DNA of 64,000 nucleotides from Mycobacterium gastri (GTDB lineage: Bacteria > Actinomycetota > Actinomycetes > Mycobacteriales > Mycobacteriaceae), in contig NZ_LQOX01000103.1 of NCBI RefSeq assembly GCF_002102175.1, positions 1-64,000 on the forward strand. The letters run 5' to 3'. Under the pieces are notes generated by a model, which ran no database searches, was not told the DNA's origin, and worked only from the letters and a program-made list of their open reading frames with translations. Made by a program: the position numbers and the translations under genes. Each line of letters begins with the position of its first letter. Position 1 is the first letter of the stretch. Shown here piece after piece: positions 1 through 10,779 of the stretch.

Positions 1-1
1 A

Positions 2-643
2 GACCCCTGTGTCAGCGGCACCCCCACCCAAACCGCGATCGAATCCGACACCCGCAGCGCCGCCCAACGCACCCATGACGCGATCAACACCGCGTTGCGG
101 GCCATGCTGTGCTCGACTGATCTGGGTCAACACAATGGGCTGCCCGCCACCATCATCGTGTCCACCACGCTGGCCGAACTGGAATCCGGCTGCGGCAACG
201 CCCTTACCGGCGGCGGCACCCTGCTGCCCATGCACGATGTGATCCGGCTGGCCTCCCATGCCCATCATTACTTGCGGATCTTCACCAAAGGACGCGAGCT
301 GGGCCTGCATCACACCAAACGCATCGCCACACCCGGACAACGAATCGTGTTGTACGCCAAGGATCGAGGGTGTTCATTCCCCAACTGCGACGTACCGGGC
401 TACCTCACCGAGGTACACCACGTCACCGACTTCGCCCAATGCCAACAAACCAACATCGACGACCTGACATTGGCCTGCGGCCCCCACCACCAACTGGTCA
501 CCTCCGGCGGCTGGACCACCCGCAAACTCAACGACGGAACCACCCAATGGATCCCACCAGCCCATCTCGACCACGGCCAGCCACGAACCAACACCTACTT
601 CCACCCAGAAAAGCTCCTGCACGACAACAACGACGACCCATGA
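2..643 (+). CDS. HNH endonuclease of the 13E12/DUF222 family, 3' part
   Basis: The reading frame is open from the first bases of the window, so the gene begins upstream and only about 213 C-terminal residues are visible. The C-terminal part carries an HNH nuclease core: a Cys pair around CSFPNCD, then the EVHHV histidines, a spaced [14 protein letters not shown] segment, and a variable tail. This layout is typical of the 13E12 repeat proteins, which occur in many copies in mycobacteria and usually pair an N-terminal DUF222 domain with the HNH domain; DUF222 would lie outside the window. A TTG at 95 could be read as a start, but the similarity-like composition continues upstream of it, so I treat the gene as truncated by the window edge. 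The biological role of the family is not established. Confidence 0.85.
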   Translation, partial: DPCVSGTPTQTAIESDTRSAAQRTHDAINTALRAMLCSTDLGQHNGLPATIIVSTTLAELESGCGNALTGGGTLLPMHDVIRLASHAHHYLRIFTKGRELGLHHTKRIATPGQRIVLYAKDRGCSFPNCDVPGYLTEVHHVTDFAQCQQTNIDDLTLACGPHHQLVTSGGWTTRKLNDGTTQWIPPAHLDHGQPRTNTYFHPEKLLHDNNDDP

Positions 644-687
644 CAACCACGCGCCGATGCTGAGGCGGAAGTACCCGGCAAGCCCGG

Positions 688-1155
688 TCAGGCAACGCTA
701 TCCCACTGCTGCTCAGGCGCATTTGCGTTACACCATCGGGTCGACACCCAAGTCCCCGGGTCTGGGCCGCCGAGAACCGCGAGGCAACCCCCAAGGTCAT
801 TCGTCACCTGGCCGTTGGACTGGATGGTCCAATGCTGGCTGATCCAATTGGTGCAGGGATTGAGTTTCGCCCACCAACTCTCCCCCGGTTGCGTCAGGCA
901 CTCCCCGGAGAAGGCCACGCTTTCGATCTCCTGGTCATTGAGATTCCAGCGCTGGAAGTCTGTCCCATTGCAGGGGTTGATCACCACCGGGCCGAGCCAG
1001 CTTCCGCTCGGCGCGTCCAGACAGACATCGCCTAATCGGCTTCTCAACTGGATCGGGCCGTCGGCATGTGCCACACCGGCGTTGAGCAGTGCGAGACCCA
1101 AGGATGCACCGACCATGGCAAGGGCCCGGCGCCCACCGCACATCAACCGCGGCAT
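688..1155 (-). CDS. secreted ricin-type beta-trefoil lectin (sMTL-13/Rv1419-like)
   Basis: This 155-residue protein has a signal peptide (MPRLMCGGRRALAMVG followed by an alanine/leucine-rich stretch ending AHADG) and a single beta-trefoil domain. Three Q-x-W motifs (FQRW, SQHW, EQQW) mark three lobes of the ricin B fold, which binds galactose-type sugars in this family. The mature sequence starts GPIQLRSRLGDVCLDAPSGS and closely resembles, from memory, M. tuberculosis Rv1419 (sMTL-13), a secreted lectin. Six cysteines suggest disulfides. I chose the ATG at 1155 because GGTGGAG lies six bases upstream; the frame stays open to 1221. It converges with the HNH gene and lies downstream of lpqM on the same strand. 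Sugar specificity is inferred from the fold only. Confidence 0.85.
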   Translation of the reverse strand: MPRLMCGGRRALAMVGASLGLALLNAGVAHADGPIQLRSRLGDVCLDAPSGSWLGPVVINPCNGTDFQRWNLNDQEIESVAFSGECLTQPGESWWAKLNPCTNWISQHWTIQSNGQVTNDLGGCLAVLGGPDPGTWVSTRWCNANAPEQQWDSVA

Positions 1156-1365
1156 CTCAGCTCCACCATCGTGTCGAACCACCTCACCAACCCGGCAGCG
1201 CAGCTCGCGCCGAAACCACATCCGCCGCAGCCGGCTTGCGCGGATAACGAGATCCTTACCTTAGCCCGCACCGAGCCACTCTGCATCTGGTAACTCGCTC
1301 CTTGCCGACGCTGTCCAATAATCCCGTGCACAGCAACGGAATTCGAACGAATGCGGCCGCCAGCG

Positions 1366-2862
1366 CTACAACGCGTAGCGCGAATAGCACGCGTCCATAT
1401 CGCCGCCCACTCCGGCACGGAACGCTGCTATCCGGGTGAACCCGGCCGGCACGCTGATCCCGTCGGCGTCGCTGGCCACCATGTGGTTGGTCAGCAACCC
1501 GGAAACGGCTTCGTCGAGATCACCGGCGGTCAGAATGAGTTGCTGACCGGACGGCAGGTCGATCGGCTCGGCCATTTTCCGGTGCGCGACGCCGGTCAGG
1601 CAGGCCGTCCGCAGGGCGGTCCACGGACTCTGCATCGCCAGCCCGCGTTCATGCTGCGCCGCCAGTGCGTATCTTGACATCACGATCGACAACGCGGTGT
1701 CATCGCCTTGCGGCAACGACTGCTCGCCGGTGCCGGCGACCTTTCCCATGGTCGCCAACGCCGGCAGGTCGACGACGATCGTGTTGCTGGCCGGACAGTA
1801 TGACGCCGGCGGGCTCGGCTTGGCGTCCCCGCAGCCGGCCGGCTGGTAGGACAGCGTGGGCGGATTCTTGGGCGAGAAGATCTTGCCCATCAGCTCCATC
1901 AGCGTCTTCAGTGTGTCTTCGTTGATCGCGACCTCACCGGTCTCCTGGTTCCCGCTGCTGTCGACCCGCAGGCCTTTCGGCAGATCCCCACGGCGCCGCT
2001 CGATCTCGGCCTTGTTGATCGCCGCACACGCCTCGGTCCCACTGAGGAAGCCCATTTGGAAGGCGCTGACGCGGTCCAGGGCGGACCCGTGTTCGTCGTC
2101 GTTTTCCGCATCCGCGTCCATCACCGGGTCGCGGGTGGTGATGATCCCGGCGAGCACGTGGTCGAGCCCGTCCGCGGTGCTCAACGTGAAGCGCGGCGAC
2201 TTACCCGCGGCCACCCAGTACAAATAGACGCCGGCGAAGCAATCCGCTTGTTGCTCACGGACAATGGTGGCGTCGTTGCGGGTCACCAACTTCGCCATCA
2301 CCTGAAGGGCATGCCCGAATTCGTGTGCTAACACGCCGGTGACGGAGATATCGCCGAAATACTTCTCGGCGACCGGCATGAATACTCCGCGGTCCCAGGC
2401 GATCATGTTGCAGCGCGAGGTGAAGAACGCGTTGACCAGCTGGTAGGTCTCGTTGCGGCAGACCATCGGGCTGCTGGGGTCGTTGGAGTCGTAGGACACC
2501 AGTTTGTCGACGGGCTTGAACGTGCCCTTGAGGGCTTCGCTGTAGACCTCCTTCCAGTAATCCTGGATATCGTTGACCGACAGCAACGACAACTTGTCGA
2601 TCGGTCCGTTGTTGGTGTTGATCACCGTGCCGGTCGCAGCGGGCCCGTTGGGACGGGGGCCGCTGGGACCGTTGGTCGCGGGCAGACCTCCGACCCGGAA
2701 CGGGTCGTTGAGGATCGACAGCGCACGTCCCTCCACCATGGTGGTACAGCCGGCCACCACCAGCACGGCACCCAGGCCGGCTGCCGCGGCGCGTAGCGAT
2801 GCGGTCAGCCCGCGCGTGCGTCGCCGCCGCAATTGACGTCTTGTCCGACCGCAGTTATCCAT
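1366..2862 (-). CDS. lpqM: lipoprotein zinc metallopeptidase LpqM
   Basis: This 498-residue protein has an Arg-rich N-terminus, a hydrophobic segment and a lipobox ending VVAGC (Cys39), so it should be a membrane-anchored lipoprotein outside the cytoplasm. The catalytic motif HEFGH is at about residues 180-184 and is followed by EQQADCFAG near 204-211, which supplies the downstream ligand region of the neutral zinc metallopeptidase family. A Gly/Pro/Asn-rich linker at about 60-80 separates the anchor from the domain. It corresponds in sequence type and neighbourhood to Rv0419 (lpqM). The substrate is unknown. About 190 bases separate it from the upstream M28 pair, so it may have its own promoter. 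Confidence 0.88.
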   Translation of the reverse strand: MDNCGRTRRQLRRRRTRGLTASLRAAAAGLGAVLVVAGCTTMVEGRALSILNDPFRVGGLPATNGPSGPRPNGPAATGTVINTNNGPIDKLSLLSVNDIQDYWKEVYSEALKGTFKPVDKLVSYDSNDPSSPMVCRNETYQLVNAFFTSRCNMIAWDRGVFMPVAEKYFGDISVTGVLAHEFGHALQVMAKLVTRNDATIVREQQADCFAGVYLYWVAAGKSPRFTLSTADGLDHVLAGIITTRDPVMDADAENDDEHGSALDRVSAFQMGFLSGTEACAAINKAEIERRRGDLPKGLRVDSSGNQETGEVAINEDTLKTLMELMGKIFSPKNPPTLSYQPAGCGDAKPSPPASYCPASNTIVVDLPALATMGKVAGTGEQSLPQGDDTALSIVMSRYALAAQHERGLAMQSPWTALRTACLTGVAHRKMAEPIDLPSGQQLILTAGDLDEAVSGLLTNHMVASDADGISVPAGFTRIAAFRAGVGGDMDACYSRYAL

Positions 2863-3052
2863 GTAATCGACCCCGATCCCGACCGGCCTGCACCCAAGGG
2901 TCCCAGTTTAGATCGGTTGGTTGGAAGTCAGTGCGCAAACCAAGCGGCGACGCCGCAAAAAATCCTGGTGCCGCATTCGGCCCGAGCAGGCCGGTGCCAC
3001 AACGGTTTCTATACTTGCCGGGCCTGCCGGACGCCGGCCGGCGCGGCAGCCG

Positions 3053-4513
3053 CTACGACACCGGGGCGCGATGGCGCTTGCCGTGTGGGGTGACGCCGTT
3101 GACGCCCCCGATGGACTGCGCATAGCTGCCCACCGCGAACGCCACTGCCGAGCCCATCACGGCCAGTGCTTCCCTGTTGACGTTGTCGGCGGTGTCCCGG
3201 ACGCTCAGGTAGTCGGGATCGAATGCGACGCCGGCCTGGCCACCCCAAAGGCGTGCCTGCACCGTGGTTTTCGGCTGCGAGGCGCCGGTGGTCAGACCGC
3301 CGATCGGCACACCGGCGACCAGGAACGGATGGTAGTCGGCACTGGCGGTCAGCGGCATGTCGGCGGGCCGCCTACCCGCCAGGTTCACATAGCCGGCGAG
3401 GGTGCGTTCGATGCCGGCCGAACCTTCCGGCACATCGGCTGACGCCACACCGGGACCCGGCGGGCCGGACTGGTCGCCGTCGTCGGTGAAGAAGCCGGCG
3501 TTGGGCGAGCCCAGCATGTCGAAATTCAGGTACATCGCGATGTTGTTGAGCTGTTCGCCATTCAGACCGAAGACGTAGTCCATCGCGCCGGTGAGCCCGG
3601 CGCCCCAGAAGGCGAATCGCACCGCATTGTTCACCGGCGGCAGCGGACCCAACTGCAGCGCCGTTTCCAGCACCGCGGCCACCCCGGACCCGCCGTCGTT
3701 GATGCCCGGGCCCCCGGCCGGGCTGTCGAGATGTGCGCCGAGCATGATCACCTCATTCGGCGTCCCGGTTTTGGTCTGCGCCAGCACATTCCGCGATGTG
3801 ATCTTGACGTTCTCGGTGTCCAGCACCAGCCGCACCGGGGCGGTTGCGCGTCCCAGGGCCGCGGCGACGTTGGTGTCGACCACCGCGACGGGTACGGTGA
3901 GCTGGTTGTAGTAGCCGGGGCTGAAGAGGGTCGGCGGGCTTCCCTGTCTCGTGGGCCCGCTCACCACGATCAGCCCGATAGCGCCTTTGGCGAGCGCGCT
4001 GTTCTGCTTGTCGACGATCGAACAGCGCGTATCGTCCACCACGGCGATCGCGCTCTTCGGCAGGACGGACGGGTAGTCGCCGACGGCACAGCCGGCCGGT
4101 TGGATGGGCCGTACCGGCTGGCCGGTCAGGCCACCGGGCGGTGTCCGAACCAGCAGCGAGGCCTGGTCGATGGGATAACTGCGGCCGGCAACCGTCAGCG
4201 CCGGTTTACCCTGCAAGGCGGTGTACACCCGCTCGAACTGTGGGGTTGACACCTCAAACCCCTTGGTGCGCAGGGCGTTCACCACATAGTCGACGCTGGC
4301 GTCGTAGCCACGCGTACCCGTCGCCCGGTTGCCGTTGTTGGCGTTGGCGATGGCCTGCAGCGCACGCAGGTGGGTGAACATCCCGTCGGCGGTGACCTTG
4401 CCGGCCAGCGTGCGACCCAGGTCGGGCGCCGCTGCCGGCGGCGCCGGCTTGGGCGCCGAGCATGCGGCCAGCAAACAGGCCAGCACCAGCGTCGTTATCA
4501 GGCTCCGCATCAT
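3053..4513 (-). CDS. LpqL-like M28 family lipoprotein, probably catalytically inactive
   Basis: This 486-residue lipoprotein (lipobox LLAAC, Cys18) is a tandem paralogue of the adjacent LpqL. It keeps the fold landmarks: a protease-associated domain in the middle, GAHLDS (first metal His), INDGGSG (bridging Asp) and NFDML. Two family residues are gone. The catalytic Glu-Glu segment, WGAEELGLIGS in LpqL, reads WGAGLTGAMDY here, and the C-terminal metal ligand in NYHQKGDTL is replaced in DYLSVRDTA. By family knowledge of M28 aminopeptidases, loss of the general base and of a zinc histidine should abolish peptidase activity, so a binding or scaffold role is more likely. Its ATG overlaps the LpqL stop as ATGA, which implies translational coupling. 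Confidence 0.85.
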   Translation of the reverse strand: MMRSLITTLVLACLLAACSAPKPAPPAAAPDLGRTLAGKVTADGMFTHLRALQAIANANNGNRATGTRGYDASVDYVVNALRTKGFEVSTPQFERVYTALQGKPALTVAGRSYPIDQASLLVRTPPGGLTGQPVRPIQPAGCAVGDYPSVLPKSAIAVVDDTRCSIVDKQNSALAKGAIGLIVVSGPTRQGSPPTLFSPGYYNQLTVPVAVVDTNVAAALGRATAPVRLVLDTENVKITSRNVLAQTKTGTPNEVIMLGAHLDSPAGGPGINDGGSGVAAVLETALQLGPLPPVNNAVRFAFWGAGLTGAMDYVFGLNGEQLNNIAMYLNFDMLGSPNAGFFTDDGDQSGPPGPGVASADVPEGSAGIERTLAGYVNLAGRRPADMPLTASADYHPFLVAGVPIGGLTTGASQPKTTVQARLWGGQAGVAFDPDYLSVRDTADNVNREALAVMGSAVAFAVGSYAQSIGGVNGVTPHGKRHRAPVS

Positions 4514-6006
4514 GGCTTGACGAGCACGTGACGGGTGCGATCCCCTACCGGGGGAACACCGTTACGGCCGGTCAGGTCCTGTGCGTACAGGCCCACGGCG
4601 TAGGCGACACCGGCGCCCTGGATGCCCAGCGCCGTGCGGTCGATGTGCTCTAAGGTGTCACCCTTTTGGTGATAGTTGGGATCGAAAGGCTCGTTTGCGG
4701 TGCCGCCCCACAGCTTTGCCTGCTCGTCGGTCTTCTTGACCTCCGCGCCGGCGAAGAGCCCGCCGGACGGGATCCCCGCCAAGGTGAATCCGTCATAGTC
4801 GGAACGACCGTCGAACGCGGTGTCCTGCGCGGTTTTGCCGGCCAACTTCAGATAGGCGGCCAGCAGCCGTTCGATCCCGGCCGAGCCTTCCGGCACTACC
4901 GGCTGGCCACGGCTGTCCAGCGGCAGCGACTGGTCTCCGTCATAGGTGAAATAGCCCGGATTAGGGGAGGCCAGCATGTCGAAATTCAGATAGAGCGCTA
5001 TGTTCGTCAGCGCGTCGAGATCGAGCGACTCGACATAGTTGCGGGACCCGATCAGCCCCAGCTCCTCGGCACCCCAGAATCCGAACCGCACCGCGTTGTG
5101 CACCTGTGGCGAGTTGCCCAGTTGCACTGCGGTTTCCAGGACCGCGGCCACTCCGGAGCCGTTGTCGTTGATACCGGGACCCTCGGCCACGCTGTCCAAA
5201 TGGGCGCCTGCCATCACCACATCGGTGCTAGACCCGGTTTTGGTCTGCGCGATGACGTTGCGCGCCTTGAAACTCTGGGTGCTCGCGGTGAGCTTGACGG
5301 TTGTCGGCCCGGACTTGCCGCGCAGCTGCATGCCCACCGACTTGGTGACACCGACGACCGGGATCTTGACGTCGGTGTTGACCCCCAGAGTGCCGCCCAT
5401 CGACTGCTCGTCGACGTTGTCGACGATGATCAGCGCCGCGACGCCCTGCTGCGCGGCGACGTCTTCTTTCTGGGCGAATTCGCAGCTGCCACGGTCCACC
5501 AGTGCCACCGCACCCCTTGCGGGCAGTTTGTCGTAGTCGGCGGCGGTGCAGCCCGGGCTGTCGTCTGCGGGAACCGACAGCAACGGTCCGCTCACCCCGT
5601 CCGGGCCGGTGCCGCGACTGTATTCCAGCGCATGCGCCTCCACGGTCAGGCCGCCGACGCTCACCGACCCCTTCTCGGCGTGGAACACGCGGGCCGAAAA
5701 CTCCGGTGTCTGCACGTCGAAACCGCTGTTGCGCAAGGTGTTGACCACATAGTCGACGCTGGCCTCATAGCCCGGGGTGCCCACCGCCCGGGTGCCATTG
5801 TTGGCGTTGGCGATGTCTTGCAGTTTGGTCAGATGCGCCATCATCGCTTCGATATGCACCCGGTTATGCAACGTGTCGGCGAACTCGGCCGCGGCGGGAT
5901 TGCCGGTAGGGGTCTGCGGGCAGGTTGACGAATGAACACAACCGACCACCAGCAAGGCAACGACCACCACCACGGCCATTGCCGGGGTCCTTGATTTGTT
6001 CGCCAT
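4510..6006 (-). CDS. lpqL: lipoprotein aminopeptidase LpqL, M28 family
   Basis: This 498-residue protein starts MANKSRTPAM and has a hydrophobic stretch ending in a lipobox (LLVVGC, Cys23). It then has a protease-associated insert and an M28 zinc aminopeptidase domain. All expected landmarks are visible: GAHLDS, INDNGSG, WGAEELGLIGS with the Glu-Glu pair, NFDML, and the late NYHQKGDTLEHID histidine. It should trim N-terminal residues from extracytoplasmic peptides as a membrane-anchored enzyme. The frame extends to 6066, but the ATG at 6006 gives a proper signal peptide. It is the first gene of a two-gene unit with the degenerate paralogue and matches Rv0418 (lpqL). Confidence 0.9.
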   Translation of the reverse strand: MANKSRTPAMAVVVVVALLVVGCVHSSTCPQTPTGNPAAAEFADTLHNRVHIEAMMAHLTKLQDIANANNGTRAVGTPGYEASVDYVVNTLRNSGFDVQTPEFSARVFHAEKGSVSVGGLTVEAHALEYSRGTGPDGVSGPLLSVPADDSPGCTAADYDKLPARGAVALVDRGSCEFAQKEDVAAQQGVAALIIVDNVDEQSMGGTLGVNTDVKIPVVGVTKSVGMQLRGKSGPTTVKLTASTQSFKARNVIAQTKTGSSTDVVMAGAHLDSVAEGPGINDNGSGVAAVLETAVQLGNSPQVHNAVRFGFWGAEELGLIGSRNYVESLDLDALTNIALYLNFDMLASPNPGYFTYDGDQSLPLDSRGQPVVPEGSAGIERLLAAYLKLAGKTAQDTAFDGRSDYDGFTLAGIPSGGLFAGAEVKKTDEQAKLWGGTANEPFDPNYHQKGDTLEHIDRTALGIQGAGVAYAVGLYAQDLTGRNGVPPVGDRTRHVLVKP

Positions 6007-6096
6007 CGCGCCCAGATTAGACCGCGGTTCGGCAGTGGCGGCGCTTGACACCCATCCGGCGAGCAATCGATCCGGACTTAGTGAATGCAGGTGAAC

Positions 6097-6522
6097 TCAA
6101 ACGAACAGAGCGCTGAACGGTGCCACCGGGATGTTGCGCACCACGAACCAGGCCAGCACCAGCGACAGCGTCACCAGGGCTGCCCAGCGACTGCGCTGCC
6201 ACCCGCGTATTCGCCGGCCTACCAGGCGACCATAAGTCCACGCCAGGTAGGCCCACACCAAGAGCACCACCGCCGCCAGGCCGAGAGCGTTGAATCTGGC
6301 GGCGGCCAACAGATTGCCGTGCAGCAGGCTGTACAGCATTCGCAGACTGCCACAGCCGGGGCAATCGATTCCCAGCAATGCCTTGGTGGGGCATACCGGC
6401 AGTGGACCGTTCGGCGTTGTCGGGTCACCCACCCAGACAACGGCGCACACCGACATGGTGGCCGCGGCCACCAGCAGTGGCGCACCCAACCGCAACGGCA
6501 CCGACCCTTGGTGGGTCAACAT
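6097..6522 (-). CDS. DUF2752 family membrane protein
   Basis: This 141-residue protein has about three hydrophobic segments (near 11-32, 75-97 and 108-128). The diagnostic stretch CPTKALLGIDCPGCGSLRML at about 44-63 carries three conserved cysteines and the CPGCG motif of the DUF2752 family, followed by a histidine (SLLHGN). Function is unknown; the cysteine cluster next to membrane helices hints at a redox or metal-linked role, which is inference. It starts nine bases after the stop of the CD225 gene and is probably cotranscribed with it, a pairing common in Actinobacteria. Confidence 0.8.
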   Translation of the reverse strand: MLTHQGSVPLRLGAPLLVAAATMSVCAVVWVGDPTTPNGPLPVCPTKALLGIDCPGCGSLRMLYSLLHGNLLAAARFNALGLAAVVLLVWAYLAWTYGRLVGRRIRGWQRSRWAALVTLSLVLAWFVVRNIPVAPFSALFV

Positions 6523-6531
6523 GTACTCGCC

Positions 6532-6861
6532 TTAAAACATCCCCACGAGCATGGCCGCGCTCGACGTCCCCGCGTTCAGCGCGCCGACCGCCATCAAGAT
6601 GCCGTAGATGACAAGCACGACCACACCCGCGATGGCCGACCAGATGCAGAACTTCTTGGCGGCGTCGGCGGCCGCCTGGGCCTCTGCATAGCGCCCCTGT
6701 GCCCACAGACCACTGACCTGGGTGGACTTGACGATCGCAACGATCCCAAGCGGAAGACAGCAGAACAACGTCACCAGAATGGACCACACCAAGTAGTTGT
6801 CAGGTTGTTGCCCGGCGGGTGGCTGCTGCGGCGGGTAACCAGGCGGTGGTGGTTGTGTCAT
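6532..6861 (-). CDS. CD225/dispanin family small membrane protein
   Basis: This 109-residue protein has a Pro/Gln-rich cytoplasmic-type N-terminus (MTQPPPPGYPPQQPPAG) and two hydrophobic segments at about 24-45 and 72-95. The loop between them holds the family signature: CCLPLGIVAIVKSTQV, then an Ala-rich amphipathic stretch (GRYAEAQAAADAAKKF). Eukaryotic relatives (IFITM proteins) alter membrane fusion; bacterial members have no settled function. The ATG at 6861 is preceded by CTGGAG. It forms a likely operon with the DUF2752 gene and may form a membrane complex with it, which is inference. Confidence 0.85.
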   Translation of the reverse strand: MTQPPPPGYPPQQPPAGQQPDNYLVWSILVTLFCCLPLGIVAIVKSTQVSGLWAQGRYAEAQAAADAAKKFCIWSAIAGVVVLVIYGILMAVGALNAGTSSAAMLVGMF

Positions 6862-7368
6862 GAAAACTCCAGATCAAGAGAAGTTAGCTGGCCCTAAAGC
6901 GGTGCCTACCATACCCGAGAGCCGTCGTGACGGCATCATCTAATCGGAAAAATCCGCGCGGCGGCGGGCGCCCGCTGAACCGTTTCCGTGACGCAACGTG
7001 GCGCCCTCGTCCGAATCGGCTCGACCCGGATTACCCCCGGGGGCAATCGTTTACCGCTGCCATCAGGGTCAGCCGGCGCCAGAACCTGTGATCGACCTCT
7101 GGCGAAAGGAATTGTCCGACCGATGATTTCACGAATCATCGGCACCAGTGCCCAGACGTGCTCGCAGGTTGAATCAATATCGGCCGCACACCGAAATTGA
7201 TGTCACAACAGACAATTTCTAACCGAATTTGTATTCGGGCGCCGACATAGCCCTGTCACGGCTCTCCCATACCGATCGGCGAAGCCCTGTTTTCCGACGA
7301 GCGACACCAATACACTCACCGATGTCAACGCAGCCGCATCGTCGGTCCGACACACCAAGGAGTCAAGG
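6862..7368. other. 507-bp divergent intergenic region
   Basis: No convincing gene is visible here; the short frames lack coding character. It separates the CD225 operon on the minus strand from a secreted-protein gene on the plus strand, so it should hold two promoters. A 14-base palindrome (GCCGTCGTGACGGC) lies at 6921-6934 close to the CD225 start and could be an operator. I saw no tRNA-like cloverleaf. Confidence 0.5.
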
Positions 7369-7890
7369 ATGTCTCACTTCACCACCGCGCTGCGAGCCGC
7401 GACGGCTGCAGCACTCATGGGTAGCCTCGGCTGCCTGGGTATTGCTACCGCGAAGGCGGACCCCACCGGCACTGCGTCCGACGTCAACACACTCGCTGGT
7501 TCGGTGTCCAAAGGTTACGGTCTCAACAACTGCACGGCCCAGACAATCACCAGTGGCGAACTCGCCGCGCTTTCCTGCGGGCAAAGCCCCGACGCCGCGG
7601 GACCCGCCCAAGCCAAGTACATCCTCTTCGCCAACCCCGACGATATGAACGGATCATTCAAAGCCAGCATCAAGGACGAAACCCTCACCGCGTGCGGGGA
7701 CAGCGGCCAGTCGCCGACCACCTGGCGCCAGGGCAGCGCGGGCACCACCGCCGGACAGGTGGCCTGCGGCACCTACCAGGGTGCCGCCGAGATCATCTGG
7801 ACCACCGACGCCAAGAACGTGCTCAGCTACATCCGTGCCGGCAACTCGGATGTCCCCGCGCTTTATCAGTGGTGGCGGACCAACGGCTGA
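7369..7890 (+). CDS. secreted protein of unknown function
   Basis: This 173-residue protein has a Sec signal peptide (MSHFTTALRAATAAALMGSL, cleavage probably after AKA near residue 31). The mature part has four cysteines in the contexts NNCTAQ, LSCGQ, TACGD and VACGT, consistent with two disulfides, and several tryptophans near the C-terminus (EIIWTT, YQWWRTNG). The ATG is preceded by CCAAGGAGTCAAGG, a strong ribosome binding site. I do not recognise a named family. It is divergent from the CD225 operon and convergent with the thi operon's last gene. Confidence 0.7.
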   Translation: MSHFTTALRAATAAALMGSLGCLGIATAKADPTGTASDVNTLAGSVSKGYGLNNCTAQTITSGELAALSCGQSPDAAGPAQAKYILFANPDDMNGSFKASIKDETLTACGDSGQSPTTWRQGSAGTTAGQVACGTYQGAAEIIWTTDAKNVLSYIRAGNSDVPALYQWWRTNG

Positions 7891-7893
7891 CGC

Positions 7894-9611
<1,718 letters not shown>

Positions 9612-9615
<4 letters not shown>

Positions 9616-10634
9616 GCGCTCGCCCCGACCGCAGCGAGTTCGGACACAATCTGCTCGGCCGTCCACGGCGCCAACAGGAACCCCGATCGGCCATGGCCCG
9701 CGGCGACCAGAGTCCGCGCGTCCAGGCGTTGCACGATCGGCAGGTTGTCGGGCGTCATCGGCCGCAGTCCCGCCGAGCACTCGGCCAATTCGTACTCACC
9801 CAGGGCCGGCAGCACCGCGCACGCGTCGTCCAGCAGGTCACGCACGCCCGACACCACCGGCGCGGTGTCGCGGCCGTGTTCATACTGGGTGGCACCCACC
9901 ACCACCCCGTCCGCCCGCGGCACCAGATACACCTGACGGCCATGGACGCGGGCGCGAATCACTCGGCGCAACAACGGCATACAACCTTTCCGCCACCGCA
10001 GCCGCAACACCTCGCCCTTGACCGGGCGCACCGGCAGGCCGGGCCACAACGCGGGGGCGTCGATGCCGTTGGCGATCACCACCGCGTCCCCCTCGGCCTC
10101 GGACAGCCCGGTCACCGGAGCGGCCCAGGCGACGCCGAGGCGCTCACAGTCCACTATCAGCGCGTCGAGCAAGGCGCGGTTGTCGACCGCCAGTTCGGTA
10201 GGCGCGCGAAAGCCGTGCCGGATGCCTTGGGCCAGCAGCGGTTCGACGTCGCGGGCGACCGACTCCCACACCACCGGGTGTCCTTGCTGCGACAACCAGT
10301 CGGCGACGGTATGCAGGTCGGCGACGTCGGCCCGGTCGACACCCACCACCAGCGACCCGCGCGCGGTGACCACGTGTGACGGCAGCCCGTCCAGAAAACC
10401 GCCGTCGTGCCACAGCCGCAGTGACTGCAGCCCGAGCCGCAACAACCCTTCCTCACCGGGCCAGCCTTCGCTGTGCGGGGCGATCATGCCGCCGGCGACC
10501 CACGACGCGCCGGGCTCACCGCTGCGATGCACCCGCACCGACCATCCGGCCCGGGCCGCCCGGCGTGCCACCGACAAGCCGATGACGCCGCCGCCGATGA
10601 CGGCCAATGACCCCGCGGGTGTGGGTGCTGACAT
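9612..10634 (-). CDS. thiO: glycine oxidase ThiO
   Basis: This 340-residue FAD enzyme of the DAO family oxidises glycine to iminoglycine for thiazole synthesis. The N-terminal dinucleotide-binding motif is VIGGGVIGLSVARRAARAG; ASWVAGGMIAPHSEG follows, and the C-terminal substrate-domain motif GLRPMTPDNLPIV and FAD loop GHGRSGFLLAP are present. The ATG at 10634 (MSAPTPAGS) is chosen because the longer frame to 10655 would run into the riboswitch. It is the first gene after the TPP riboswitch. Confidence 0.95.
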
Positions 10635-10639
10635 CCTTG

Positions 10640-10740
10640 CTCCCTTCGCCGGCATGACCCGGATCAGGTGTGACGGTCAGGGCAGGTCCAAGGTGCCCAC
10701 TCTCAGTCCCGCTGGTTACCCGGGACTCCCGTGCCTACAG
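10640..10740 (-). promoter_or_regulatory. TPP (THI-box) riboswitch upstream of thiO
   Basis: Read on the minus strand, the region contains the two hallmark TPP aptamer segments: CTGAGA (10701-10706) and ACCTGATCCGGGTCATGCCG with following GCGAAGGG (10642-10669), with a pairing arm GGGAGTCCCG further 5' at about 10721-10730. It ends a few bases before the thiO start, so it probably acts by hiding the ribosome binding site (AGGGAGCAAGG) when TPP is bound. It controls thiO-thiS-thiG and, through coupling, the SGNH hydrolase gene, but not the divergent thiE. Confidence 0.93.
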
Positions 10741-10779
10741 GGTTCTTCTGGTTCCAAACTAGCGCGCTAGCGTCGCAGT

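Noticed and set aside
2-643. Group II intron or intein from the HNH motif
   Set aside because: The protein context is the 13E12/DUF222 family type; no reverse transcriptase, intein splice motifs or intron ends are visible.
4666-5928. 420-codon plus-strand open frame
   Set aside because: It is antisense to lpqL and lacks any recognisable motif.
6898-7368. tRNA or other RNA gene in the 507-bp gap
   Set aside because: No cloverleaf, no conserved T-loop sequence and no CCA-side pattern were seen.
10759-10770. Operator for thiE at the palindrome CTAGCGCGCTAG
   Set aside because: The 12-base palindrome is perfect and lies just before the thiE start, but it is short and GC-rich, and nothing else supports regulator binding.
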